A stretch of DNA of 64,000 nucleotides from Actinoplanes philippinensis. Lineage in GTDB: Bacteria > Actinomycetota > Actinomycetes > Mycobacteriales > Micromonosporaceae. A model generated the notes under the pieces. It did no database searches and was not told where the DNA came from. It saw only the letters and a list, made by a program, of their open reading frames with translations. Shown one piece after another: positions 8,279 through 17,363 of the stretch. Where the stretch lies: NCBI RefSeq assembly GCF_900113015.1, contig NZ_FONV01000016.1, positions 157,152-221,151 on the forward strand. The letters run 5' to 3'. A program made the position numbers and the translations under genes. How positions within the stretch are numbered: the first letter of the stretch is position 1; every line of letters starts with the position of its first letter.

Positions 8279-11137
8279 TCACCGCATTGCCGCGACGCCC
8301 ATGCCGCCTGATTCGCGGCTCCTGGCGTTCGCACTACGCCAGGCAGTGGCGAACCGATCCCAGCCAATGTCCTCGGCGAGGAGAGTAGAGAGGTCGGCCC
8401 TGTCCGGTACTGATCCTGACCGGGCCAGACGCAGCGCCTGTCGTGTGATGCTCGATTCCAGCAGGGTTCGCGCGGTCCTTCCGTTGGCGAACTCCGGGAC
8501 ATTACGTGCGGCAGCGAGGTGTAGTTCCGCTACCTCCTGAGCGCTGGCCTCAACGCGAAAGTTCTGCCGCGCGGCCATGCTGACGAAGATGTTCCGCAGC
8601 TCCGCATCGTGGTAATCCGGAATCGTGAGGTGCCGGGTGACGCGACTGCGTAGCCCGGGGTTGGTGCTCAGAAGGGCTTGCATCTGCACCGGATAGCCGG
8701 CGAGTACGCAGATGAACTCGTCACGGTGTTTCTCCATGAGCATCATCAGCTCATCCAGGGCTTCCCGACCGAAGTCGTACTGGCTCTCACCACCGACCAT
8801 CAGGGAGTAGGCCTCGTCGATGAACAGCACGCCACCCATCGCCTTCTGCACCAAGGCCTTTACCTTGAGCGCGGTCTGGCCCACATAGCCAGCGACTAGG
8901 TCTGCCCTAGATGCTTCCACGACATGCCCGGATGGCAGCAAGCCGAGGGACTGGTAGATGCTGCCGAGGAGTCGAGCGACGGTCGTCTTGCCTGTTCCCG
9001 GATTGCCCATGATCGCCACATGAGAAGACATATCTACGTTCGGCAGGCCATGAGCGACGCGGTGCAGATGTACGTGCGCTAGCGCCGTCATCGCGTAGAT
9101 TTCCTCCTTCACCTCGCTCAGACCCACAAGAGCGTTAAGTTGCCCGAGAACCTGGTTGACGTCCTGGCGTGGCCCGGTGCGTACCGGGCCGGGTAGGGGA
9201 ACGTCGGCGGCGGTGATGATTTCAAGGTCATCGTCGAGACCGACGGCAAGACGATCGGCCTGCCGGAGCCGGACCTGATCGAAGAGGTTCCGTGCGCCCC
9301 GAGCGTTCTCGTTGCGGCCGCGCCGGATGGCATGCTCCACCAACGCCTGGACACGATGCCGCGCGTCCGGTTCGACACGGTAGCCGTCCCCGGCAAAAAG
9401 CAGATCCACGGTCTGCATAATTTCCTCGCCGCTGTGGTCGGCGAACGCCACGGTTTTCGGGAAGCGGCTACGCAGACCGGGGTTGGACGCCAAGAGGCGC
9501 TCCATCTCCGCGGGGTACCCGGCGGCGATGACGATCAGATCGCTGCGGTGATTCTCCATGCCCAGCAGCAGCGCCTCGATGGCCTCACGGCCGGAATCCT
9601 TTGGGCGCCCCTGCTCGTTCGGGCCCAAAGCGTAGGCCTCGTCGATGAACAGGACACCGCCGAGCGCCTTTTGCACGGCGGCGTCCATCCGGAGTGCAGA
9701 CTCGCCCTCGCACGACCCCAGAATGTCCATCGGCCCAATCTCGACGCAGTGCCCCTTCGAGACCAAGCCGAGGCCGCCGAGGAGTTTGCCGAGGATGCGG
9801 GCCACGGTGGTCTTCCCAGTTCCTGCGTTCCCGGTGAAGACCATGTGCTGGTTCACCGGAGTGGTTGCCATACCCGCCGCCGACCGGCGTTGCTGGACTG
9901 CGGCGAGACTGACGACCCGGTGGATGTCAGCCTTGACCTCTGCCAGCCCGACGAGCCTGTCCAAATCGGCGAGGGCCGACTTGACCATGGCCGGGTCGGG
10001 CCACTGTGCAATGAACGGCGTAGCCCGTCGGCCGCCCTTACCTGAATCCGCAGTGGGCATGGTGGGACTCGGCGCATCGCCGGGTTCCGGGTTGCCGTCC
10101 AGGGCGACATTCCCATCGAGGGTGAACCGAGGAAGCGACCGGGCGTGTCTGCTGAGAGCGGCCGGGGTCTCGCAGGCGCCCCACCGCTGCACCAGGATGC
10201 GGTAGGCAGTCGTGTCCCGGCCGGCATTGGCGTCAGCCTCGGCTACCAGTCGTGCCTGCATACGCGCCGCCAAGCGGAGCGCGGCGGCGCAGTAGGCGTG
10301 CCGAGACTTTGGCATATCTCGCTGAAATAGCCGTGCCAGATGACGCGAGGGTCGAAACTTCCAGAACCGCGCCTGCTGCCACGCGGCCTCGTCGAACATG
10401 ACGGGAAAGTCAGCCGTGGCCTGCATCGCCCAGTCCTCACCAGCCGGACCGGAACAACCGCTAGCGATGAAGCTGAGGTAAAGCCGCATTCCCTCTTTGA
10501 TCAGGTCGAGATATGTGCCCTGATTGGTGTTGGTCAGCGGCTGCGGTGCTGTTTCGGCGGCGAACTCCGCAAGGATGGCACCAGCCTCTGCATCAAGGTT
10601 CCCTCCGGTTGAGTTGTGGACCAGCCGCAACACCCTGTCGAAGGCAGCTTCGTGCTGACCGAACTGGTTCGTCCCAGATCCGTGCAACCACATCCGGTAG
10701 CTGTCGCCGGTGAACAGCCGTTCGATCTCCGCCGCATGTCGCATAGCGTCCTGCGCAACATGCGCCGCAACATTACGAGAGGCTGCATGCGCCACCGCGA
10801 CATACGCCTCGCGTAGATGTTCGCCGGCGACAGCGTCCTCTACCACGAGCATCCGGGGGAGGGCATACATCAACAGCGATTGACCGAGCGGGGACCGCCG
10901 GGCTTCTACCTCGCCCGTCAAGCCGTCCGACAACCGGGCTTGGGCGAGCAAGGCGGCCATTGCCCGGTGTGCAGGCACCGGAAGCCAGTCAATCGATCCG
11001 TACTCCTCCTCCAACGTCCAGAAGGAATCGACCATGTCGTGAGCCTGCTGCTCAAGTCGGATCCGGTCATCCATATCGAGACTGGCTAACTCGGCCTCAC
11101 GCAGCAACAGACCGATCGTCTGGACAACCTCATCCAT
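8279..11137 (-). CDS. double AAA+ ATPase, CbbX/SpoVK-like
   Basis: A 952-residue cytoplasmic protein with about 390 helical N-terminal residues of unknown family and two tandem AAA+ modules. Module one has Walker A GNAGTGKTT (near residue 435) and Walker B GGVLFIDEAYAL. Module two has GNPGTGKTT (near residue 712) and GGVLFIDEAYSL. Arginine fingers are likely in NPGLRSRF and NPGLRSRV. This pairing is typical of CbbX/EccA-like ATPases that remodel partner proteins. No type VII secretion or RuBisCO gene is nearby, so the partner is unknown. ATG 11137 is preceded by GGGAGCC. It is transcribed away from the gene at 11429 across a 291-base gap. Confidence 0.85.
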   Translation of the reverse strand: MDEVVQTIGLLLREAELASLDMDDRIRLEQQAHDMVDSFWTLEEEYGSIDWLPVPAHRAMAALLAQARLSDGLTGEVEARRSPLGQSLLMYALPRMLVVEDAVAGEHLREAYVAVAHAASRNVAAHVAQDAMRHAAEIERLFTGDSYRMWLHGSGTNQFGQHEAAFDRVLRLVHNSTGGNLDAEAGAILAEFAAETAPQPLTNTNQGTYLDLIKEGMRLYLSFIASGCSGPAGEDWAMQATADFPVMFDEAAWQQARFWKFRPSRHLARLFQRDMPKSRHAYCAAALRLAARMQARLVAEADANAGRDTTAYRILVQRWGACETPAALSRHARSLPRFTLDGNVALDGNPEPGDAPSPTMPTADSGKGGRRATPFIAQWPDPAMVKSALADLDRLVGLAEVKADIHRVVSLAAVQQRRSAAGMATTPVNQHMVFTGNAGTGKTTVARILGKLLGGLGLVSKGHCVEIGPMDILGSCEGESALRMDAAVQKALGGVLFIDEAYALGPNEQGRPKDSGREAIEALLLGMENHRSDLIVIAAGYPAEMERLLASNPGLRSRFPKTVAFADHSGEEIMQTVDLLFAGDGYRVEPDARHRVQALVEHAIRRGRNENARGARNLFDQVRLRQADRLAVGLDDDLEIITAADVPLPGPVRTGPRQDVNQVLGQLNALVGLSEVKEEIYAMTALAHVHLHRVAHGLPNVDMSSHVAIMGNPGTGKTTVARLLGSIYQSLGLLPSGHVVEASRADLVAGYVGQTALKVKALVQKAMGGVLFIDEAYSLMVGGESQYDFGREALDELMMLMEKHRDEFICVLAGYPVQMQALLSTNPGLRSRVTRHLTIPDYHDAELRNIFVSMAARQNFRVEASAQEVAELHLAAARNVPEFANGRTARTLLESSITRQALRLARSGSVPDRADLSTLLAEDIGWDRFATAWRSANARSRESGGMGVAAMR

Positions 11138-11428
11138 GGTGGCTCCCTCGCCCTACGACATCTCGACCGGACAGTTCTAGTCGTCATGAGCGCCAGCGAC
11201 TTGAGGCTCGGGCTGCCCTGGATCTCGCGCCGAGCCGGTAGCGGTCATTCATCTGCTAGCAAGAACCGATCCCCCGAATTCAGTAAGTCGATTGCTTGCC
11301 GTGCCAATAAATAAACCGGCTTGCCTCAATCCGAAGCCAGATTGGCGATTTGACTGACCGGGCAGGGGTGTCGTGGTAAAAATAGCTTGTTTGTCGAGTG
11401 CCCGATCACCCCGAACCCGAGGGCAGCG
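11138..11428. other. divergent intergenic region
   Basis: These 291 bases separate the AAA+ ATPase (minus) and the AT-richer gene at 11429 (plus), so promoters for both should lie here. The part from about 11270 is noticeably richer in A and T than the surroundings (for example AATAAATAAACC near 11310). No operator palindrome was recognised. Confidence 0.4.
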
Positions 11429-12073
11429 ATGCGTAAGGTGCGCCAACTGAAGCCGGGTAAGCCATCTGCGGACTTCCAATGGTTCGATGAAATACTGATG
11501 CTAACTCAGGCCGCGATCTCTGTTGCTAATACGCAGAGATGGGCTTTGTCTTGGGACTTGCCGCCGGGAGTTGCCTCGCAAGGTCGTGGCGCAGCCTATG
11601 AGGTCACCGTGGTCGATCAATTCCACCAACTCGGCCAGCGCTACTTCGCGAACCGTAACGAGACAGCAGTATGGGAGTGCCCCTTCCCTACGGGTGGAGT
11701 TGGGCGACCTCCGGCTGTGGACGTCGTCTTATACAACAACGATGGCACGATCAAGACTCGGCTTGAGTTTGGCATCTTTACTCCCAAAAAGCTGAAAGAC
11801 GACGCCGAGAAGCTGCACAAAATGGCTGCACGGTTTCTGAAGGAGAATCCGAAGGCTAGGAATTTCGTCGTTCTGTGGCATGAAGAGCGGCGCAAATTGA
11901 GCGACGTGCGAATTCAGACTCAAGTGACGCAATTTGCGGATGCCGCAACTAAGGCCATTGCTGCCATCCCTGGCATGGGTATCGCTTTAGGTCTGGCATC
12001 AGGAGTGGATCTATTTGCTGCGGAGAAGGAATCGCACCGCGTTATTTACGTAGCAATTTTTGAGGTTACTTAA
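11429..12073 (+). CDS. unknown protein, AT-richer, possible nuclease-like fold
   Basis: ATG 11429 follows GAGGG at good distance. The 214-residue product matches no family I can name. Its base composition is clearly lower in GC than all neighbours (for example GTTATTTACGTAGCAATT near the end), a sign of recent transfer. The central segment PAVDVVLYNNDGTIKTRLEF followed by GIFTPKKLKDDAEKL, with an upstream WECPF, resembles the strand arrangement of PD-(D/E)XK nucleases (D, then E-x-G where E-x-K is usual). The canonical lysine is absent, so this is only a weak fold guess. It is divergent from the double AAA+ ATPase; an ATPase/effector pair is conceivable. Confidence 0.6.
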   Translation: MRKVRQLKPGKPSADFQWFDEILMLTQAAISVANTQRWALSWDLPPGVASQGRGAAYEVTVVDQFHQLGQRYFANRNETAVWECPFPTGGVGRPPAVDVVLYNNDGTIKTRLEFGIFTPKKLKDDAEKLHKMAARFLKENPKARNFVVLWHEERRKLSDVRIQTQVTQFADAATKAIAAIPGMGIALGLASGVDLFAAEKESHRVIYVAIFEVT

Positions 12074-12360
12074 AGCCGTGCGGGGCCGCGCTCATCGGCC
12101 GCCGAGAAGGTGTCGAAGGAGAGGGTAGCTACGCGGTCAGTCGACCTCAGCGCCGTGAAGAGGAACCAACGGCGACGCCACTCTCGTCGTGCTCGAGCGT
12201 GATCTCAGCCGGGCGGAGATCCAGCCGTACGCGTATTAGGCGGACGCCGTGGCGGGCGCGACCATATGGGCCGTCCAGAGCGGTGTCGATCTCTACCTCG
12301 ACGACGGTGGTCGGTTCGACCGGGGTGAACGCCAGCGGCTGCCGATCGGCGAAGCCTCTA

Positions 12361-13396
12361 GGCCGCGTTTCGTAAATGGTCCTCAAAGCCACTGGTTGAT
12401 GACGGCGATGGTGACGGTGGCTTCGAAACGGACGGCGAGTTTGTCATACCGCGTGGCCATCGCCCGGTTCTGTTTGAGCTGGTTGATGCCGCATTCCACG
12501 GCATGACGCTGCCGGTAGACGACCGGATCGAATGCTGGGGGACGCCCGCCCTTGGAGCCTTTGGCCTTGCGGTGGGCGTCCTGGTCGGCCTTGCTCGGGA
12601 TACACACCCTGATCTTGCGGCGGCGGGCGTACCCGCGATTGCCCCGGCTGGTATACGCCTTGTCCGCCAGGACCAGATCCGGCCGGGTACGGGGCCGGCC
12701 ACCACCGACCCGATAGACCTTGATCCGTTCGAGGACCCTGATGAACTGCGGACTGTCACCACGCTGACCAGCAGTGATAACCGTCGACAGCGTCTTACGG
12801 CCTTGCTCGCAGGCCAGATGGGTCTTGGTGGTGAACCCGCCCCGGGACCTGCCCAGACCGTGATCGTCGGGTTCGGTGAACACCCCACCCGGCGGCTCCT
12901 TCTGCAGGTCACCATCCCGGCGGGCACCCCCGGCATGCTGATGGGCACGGCTGATCGTGGAGTCGACGCTCACCGCCCACTCGATGTCACCGGCCGCGTC
13001 GGCCCGGGTCTGCAGCCGCGACAGGATCGTCGCCCAGGTCCCGTCGCGCTGCCAGCGCCGGAACCAGCGATACAACGTCTGCCAGGGCGCGTACACCTCG
13101 GGCACGTCCCGCCACGGTGTGCCGGCCCGGACCCGCCACCGGATCCCATCGATGATCTGCCGTTTCGTCCATCGTGGCGGACGACCTCGTTGCGGATCGG
13201 CAGGCAATGCGGGTTCCAGCACCGCCCACTGAGCGTCGGTGAGATCGTGTCGCCTCGCTGCCGCTACCCTGAGCACGAGGTCTCCGGTTGTTCAGGTTTG
13301 CTTGGTCGCTAACCCGTCTACCGGAGACCTCACTTCGTATCGACAACCGCCACGCCGAGACCCGTCACACCTCGCCCGGACTTACGAAACGCGGCC
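12361..13396 (-). mobile_element. IS5-family insertion sequence, 1036 bp, TA duplication
   Basis: Terminal inverted repeats GGCCGCGTTTCGTAA occur at 12361 and, inverted, at 13396. The target dinucleotide TA is present at 12359-12360 and again at 13397-13398. One transposase gene fills the element. The clean ends, restored host frame and intact transposase all point to a recent insertion into the ligase gene. Confidence 0.94.
12383..13276 (-). CDS. IS5-family transposase
   Basis: A 297-residue DDE transposase in one uninterrupted frame. N-terminal DLTDAQWAVLEPALP and RGRPPRWTKRQIIDGI are the usual IS5 helix region. The catalytic residues are expected in WAVSVDSTISRAHQH (first D), DLVLADKAYTSRG (second D) and RHAVECGINQLKQNR (E). 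YDKLAVRFEATVTIAVINQW closes the protein. The family-typical HLACEQGRKTLSTVITAGQR is also present. The start is the alternative codon at 13276, with no other in-frame choice close to the family N-terminus. Probably active. Confidence 0.94.
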   Translation of the reverse strand: MLRVAAARRHDLTDAQWAVLEPALPADPQRGRPPRWTKRQIIDGIRWRVRAGTPWRDVPEVYAPWQTLYRWFRRWQRDGTWATILSRLQTRADAAGDIEWAVSVDSTISRAHQHAGGARRDGDLQKEPPGGVFTEPDDHGLGRSRGGFTTKTHLACEQGRKTLSTVITAGQRGDSPQFIRVLERIKVYRVGGGRPRTRPDLVLADKAYTSRGNRGYARRRKIRVCIPSKADQDAHRKAKGSKGGRPPAFDPVVYRQRHAVECGINQLKQNRAMATRYDKLAVRFEATVTIAVINQWL

Positions 13397-14343
13397 TAGT
13401 CCACGCTGCCGGGAGTGGGGACGGCCACGGGTGGCCAGCGTGAGGTCCGCTGAAGGGAAGCCCTCGCAAGGCAGGAGCCAGGTCCCGTCGGTGCTCAGGC
13501 CGGATGGGATGAGTCCGACCGGTGTACCGGAGCATCCCAGCGTCATCGAAGCGCCCCAGCAGCAGCGCCGTCGGGTGCTGCAGGGTGCCGGTCACTCCGC
13601 CGATGACATATTCAGTGGTGTCGCGAGCACGGGCCTTCGTCCACGACTTAGCGCCGGGCCGGTATCGGTCGCTGACCTGCTTGATGACTACGCCCTCGAC
13701 TCCGGCGACGGCGAGGTCTTGGAGCCACCCCTGTGCCACCGCATGATCTGTGGTCTGCGGGCAGATCACGAGCTGTGGCGGCGCTGCTCGTAGCATCCGT
13801 TCCAGTTTCGCGCGCCGCACGGACAGCGGCTGATCAAGCAACTCGGTGCCGCGTCCGTCCCGCAGGATGTCGAACGCGACAAGATGGGCCGGGTACTTGC
13901 CGGCGACCTCGGCGATGCGGCGACCGGCCGTGAGTCGCCGCTGGAGGAGGGAGAAGCTGCACCGGCCTCGCTCGACATCGCAGGCCAGTAGCTCTCCATC
14001 GATCACGACCTTTGGTGGCAGCGCTGTTGCCAACGGATTGGTGAGGTCAGGGAAGTAGCAGGTCAGATCGGTGCCCTGACGCGATTGGATGCGCACGCCA
14101 TCTGAAGTCCGCCAGATGATCGCGCGGAAGCCGTCCCACTTCATCTCGTAGACCACCGGCGTCGGGCCCGGGTCAGGAAGCGATCTAACGGAGACCGCGC
14201 TGACGGGGTCGACGGGCCAGCGCAGCATGACGGTCCCTTCGCCATTGGGATCTCACGCTAGCCTCGGCGCGGTGGCCCTGACCTGCGAATACGCCGATTT
14301 CATGCAGGCCGCGTCGGTATGGCAGCGGTTCGGCCTTCGCGGG

Positions 14344-14871
14344 TCAGCTCTGGTGCCGGTTGATCAGGGTCATGAGGTTCCGGTTGGCTACCCGGGCTGC
14401 TTCCAGGTCATCGGTGCGTTCTTCGAGTTGATGGGTGAGGTCGCGGACTCGTTGTTCGAGTTCGAGGCACCGGTATTCGAGTTGGGCGGCCTTGTCGGGG
14501 GCGCCGATGCCGCTTGCCTGGTGGGCTTGGACGCCGAGCGCGTCGGAGAGCCTGTTCTCCAGCAGCTTGATCTGTTGAACCAGGCGGGCGTTCTGGGCTT
14601 GGGCATTCGCCAGGTCGGTGTGGAGCCATGCTGCGGAGGCGACGGCTGCCGTCGAGATGGTCGTGCTCCGTTGGGCCTGCTCTACGGCGAGGCGGAGTTC
14701 CGGATGCCGGTAGATGAAGGAGCGGTGGACGCCGGCGGCTCGGGCCACGGAGGAGATGGTGATGTCGTGTGCGGCCTCGACGAGGGCGGTGAGGGCTTGT
14801 CGCACCCGGTCGTGGCGCCGGGTGGTGTCGCCGGCGCGGGCCGCGGCGAGCGCGGCACGGGCCGCTCTCAT
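14344..14871 (-). CDS. DUF6262-like accessory protein of Tn554-type element
   Basis: The ATG at 14871 overlaps the stop of the upstream recombinase (ATGA), fixing the start. The 175-residue product has an HTH-like N-terminal part (ITISSVARAAGVHRSFIYRH) and then a long coiled coil (QQIKLLENRLSDALGV, LEQRVRDLTHQLEERTDDLE). This layout matches the small third gene, TnpC-like or DUF6262, that follows paired tyrosine recombinases in Tn554-type elements, where TnpC influences orientation and frequency of insertion. It is the last gene of a three-gene, translationally coupled set. Confidence 0.85.
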   Translation of the reverse strand: MRAARAALAAARAGDTTRRHDRVRQALTALVEAAHDITISSVARAAGVHRSFIYRHPELRLAVEQAQRSTTISTAAVASAAWLHTDLANAQAQNARLVQQIKLLENRLSDALGVQAHQASGIGAPDKAAQLEYRCLELEQRVRDLTHQLEERTDDLEAARVANRNLMTLINRHQS

Positions 14872-17363
14872 GGTCGCCTGCCGGGTGCGGGCGGGTCGGC
14901 CGTGGGTGCGAGGACGCTGGGCATGCCGAGGGACACGTGTTGGCGGACCTGCCGGACGGTGGCGCAGGCTAGCTTGATGTGGGCTTGCTCCTCTGCGGTG
15001 AGGTTTGCGAGGTCCGATTCGACGCGTCGGATGAGATGCCGGACTTTGGTGATCTCGGTGTCGCTGGGGGTGGCTTCGGCGCGGGCCCAGTCCTCGAGGT
15101 CGGTCGTCGCCAGGACGCGTTCGCGGTCGGCGAGGAGCCGGTCGAGGTAGAGGCGGAGTTCGGGAAGGTAGGAGGCGTCGGTTCGGAAATGGCCGCAGCC
15201 GAGGCAGCGGAGGCGGTAGGGGCATGCGGTGCCGCCGGCTTTGACGTTGGAGGGCTCGGCGCACACGCCGAACGGGACGGCGACCTGGCCGACGCCCCGG
15301 CGGGTGTGTTCGCTATCGATCAGCTGGGTGATCTCCCGGGCGAGGTGCTGGCCGGTGCCGTCGTACTGGTGGGCCGCGAGCTGGTCGACGGCCTTGCGAG
15401 TGCGCTTCTCGGTGATCCGGTAGTAGATCTGCGTGGTTTCGGTCGATCGGTGGCCCATGAGCTCGCGCAGGACGTCCATGGGGGTGCCGGCGTCGGCGTG
15501 CCGCTGGGCGAAGCTGTGGCGGTAGGCGTAGGGAACCAGGTATTCGCGGGGGAACGCGGTGCCGTCGGGCAGCGTCGGCGCGGGAAGACTGTCGACCCAT
15601 TGCCGGTGCGCCTGTGTCAGGGTCGTCGCTCTGATCGCTCGTGCGCCATGGGAGTTGCGCTGTCTGGCGGGCAGCAGGACCAGTTGCCGGTCAGGGGTGT
15701 TCGGGAACCGGTCTCGGGTGCGCTGTTGCTGCTCGCGGATCAGCTGGGCGGTACTGGCGGCGATCGGTAGGCGCCGCTCGACGCGGTTGGCCTTGAAATC
15801 GGTGTAGACCAGCACATGGTTGCCGTCGGCGTCCTGGTCGAGGCATTGCTGGGGTAGCCGGCAGATCTCGTCGGGCCGACGGCCGGTGTCCATGATGAGT
15901 TCCACGGCTACGCGGAACTCCCGCACGATCTGCTTCTCCAGCTCTGGCAGCCCGGCGATGAGGGCATGGAAGACCGCGGGCGGCAGCGCCCGCCAGGACT
16001 GCTTGCCAGGTGCGGGCGGGAGGTCGCCGCGGCGTATCGAGAACTCCCCTGACAACCCCGCCATGGCGTTTCCCGGCTTGGTGAGCCCGGCATCGCGACA
16101 CGTCGTCAGGACGGCCTTGACGTGCCGTACGACCTTGACGTGCTGTGCCGGGGTGAGCATGTCACTTTTGTCGAGGTGGCTGAGGCGGGTCAGGAACGCC
16201 AGGATGTCGCTACGCCCCAGCTCGCCCGGCTGGACTCCCGCGTCACGGCGGTGCAGCCGCAGGCTCTCGGAAAGCAGTGCCATCGAATTCACGTGATCAC
16301 GTAACACTCCAGCGGGCTTGGTCGAACGCCGCCGGTGCACATCCTCGGCCGTCCACCACTTCATGCCGGCGCGCAGCCAGGGCTGGCTGATTGCGGTGAA
16401 GTCGACCGCGCCGCGCAGTCCCAGGACGCCGAGGTCCCATACGTCGCGGTGTTGTTCCTGGTCCCAGGTGCTGATAGCGCGGCGAGCCTCGCGCCGCAAC
16501 AGTTCCAGGAGGTTCCGCAGCCGGGGCAGCATGTCGCCGTCCTGAGCGGTATGCAGGCTGACAGCCTGCTGATGCCGAAGGTTGCCGATGACGAGGTGCC
16601 AGTCACCGGTGTTGACCTTGGCGCCGCTCTCGGCCAAGCGCTGCGTGGCGGCTATCATCTGGGCCCGCACCAGCCGCGGAATAGCCCGAAGGTTGATGAG
16701 GCCGGCACGCCGCAACCCCGGTTCGGTCAGGCACCAGCGGTCGAGGTCGAAGCCGGGTTGCCGGTGAACCTGCTTCCATCGACCGTGGTGCGACAGGCAG
16801 AGACCGCGCAGGTTATGGGCCAGCCGGACACAGGTCAGCACTTTGCAGTCACCCAGCGAGGACAAGGGACCGACGTCCGGCTGGGCGAGGAGCGCCGCAA
16901 CGTTTTCCGGTGTGATGGAACCGAACCGGGTGAACACCAGCGAGCGATGGGTGTTGCACAGCGCGTCGGTGCTCAAGTGTTGCGGACGCGGGCACCCGGG
17001 CACCGCGCACGGCGTATCGAAGAGCTTCCAGCGGCTTCGCCCCGCTGGGATGGGCTGAGCAGCGAACTCGTCCAGAGAAACGGATCGGTCCCACCTGTTC
17101 CGGCACGCCCTGCACAGCTTGCCGTCTATGGAGCTGGTCTCGCAGTCGTTCACCAGGCAGCATGGCCATCCGAAGGCGGGGTGCTGCGGCTGCGGTAGGA
17201 GGATTCGCAGGTCCGCATGCCACCCCGCATCCGCCCAGAATTCCGCCGAAAGGCTCTCCTCAAGACGTCGCACCTCGTCTTCTCTGGCTAAACCTGGATC
17301 GAGGGAACGCGATGGAGTGAGCCGGTGAGAGACGTGACCAGCCTCGTGCGCGGGCGCGGTCAT
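14868..17363 (-). CDS. large tyrosine recombinase (TnpB-like)
   Basis: An 831-residue integrase. The N-terminal 250 residues are rich in Cys/His pairs (CCLVNDCETSSIDGKLCRAC, CAVPGCPRPQH), probably zinc-binding. The catalytic domain has the first Arg in MDTGRRPDEICRLP, His-Arg region PYAYRHSFAQRHAD, LMGHRSTETTQIYYRI with the second His and the nucleophilic Tyr. A further Cys cluster follows (CAEPSNVKAGG, CPYRLRCLGCGHF). It starts inside the stop of the upstream recombinase (overlap at 17360-17363) and overlaps the DUF6262 gene. In Tn554 the TnpA and TnpB recombinases act together; the same is inferred here. Confidence 0.88.
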   Translation of the reverse strand: MTAPAHEAGHVSHRLTPSRSLDPGLAREDEVRRLEESLSAEFWADAGWHADLRILLPQPQHPAFGWPCCLVNDCETSSIDGKLCRACRNRWDRSVSLDEFAAQPIPAGRSRWKLFDTPCAVPGCPRPQHLSTDALCNTHRSLVFTRFGSITPENVAALLAQPDVGPLSSLGDCKVLTCVRLAHNLRGLCLSHHGRWKQVHRQPGFDLDRWCLTEPGLRRAGLINLRAIPRLVRAQMIAATQRLAESGAKVNTGDWHLVIGNLRHQQAVSLHTAQDGDMLPRLRNLLELLRREARRAISTWDQEQHRDVWDLGVLGLRGAVDFTAISQPWLRAGMKWWTAEDVHRRRSTKPAGVLRDHVNSMALLSESLRLHRRDAGVQPGELGRSDILAFLTRLSHLDKSDMLTPAQHVKVVRHVKAVLTTCRDAGLTKPGNAMAGLSGEFSIRRGDLPPAPGKQSWRALPPAVFHALIAGLPELEKQIVREFRVAVELIMDTGRRPDEICRLPQQCLDQDADGNHVLVYTDFKANRVERRLPIAASTAQLIREQQQRTRDRFPNTPDRQLVLLPARQRNSHGARAIRATTLTQAHRQWVDSLPAPTLPDGTAFPREYLVPYAYRHSFAQRHADAGTPMDVLRELMGHRSTETTQIYYRITEKRTRKAVDQLAAHQYDGTGQHLAREITQLIDSEHTRRGVGQVAVPFGVCAEPSNVKAGGTACPYRLRCLGCGHFRTDASYLPELRLYLDRLLADRERVLATTDLEDWARAEATPSDTEITKVRHLIRRVESDLANLTAEEQAHIKLACATVRQVRQHVSLGMPSVLAPTADPPAPGRRP

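Larger units (their letters stand above)
12147..14228 (-). pseudogene. ATP-dependent DNA ligase interrupted by IS5 element
   Basis: Read on the minus strand from ATG 14228, the first part has motif I EMKWDGFRAIIW, VIDGELLACD, HLVAFDIL and GVEGVVIKQVSDRYRPGAKS, then the OB-fold start TEYVIGGVTG. It is cut at PAAWTR by the element at 12361-13396. The rest continues at 12147-12358 as GFADRQPLAFTPVEPTTVVE and ends ARHGVRLIRVRLDLRPAEI. Removing the element and one TA copy gives PAAWTRGFADRQPLAF in a single frame, so the gene was intact before insertion. The restored protein is about 350 residues, the size of LigC-type repair ligases. Confidence 0.92.
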
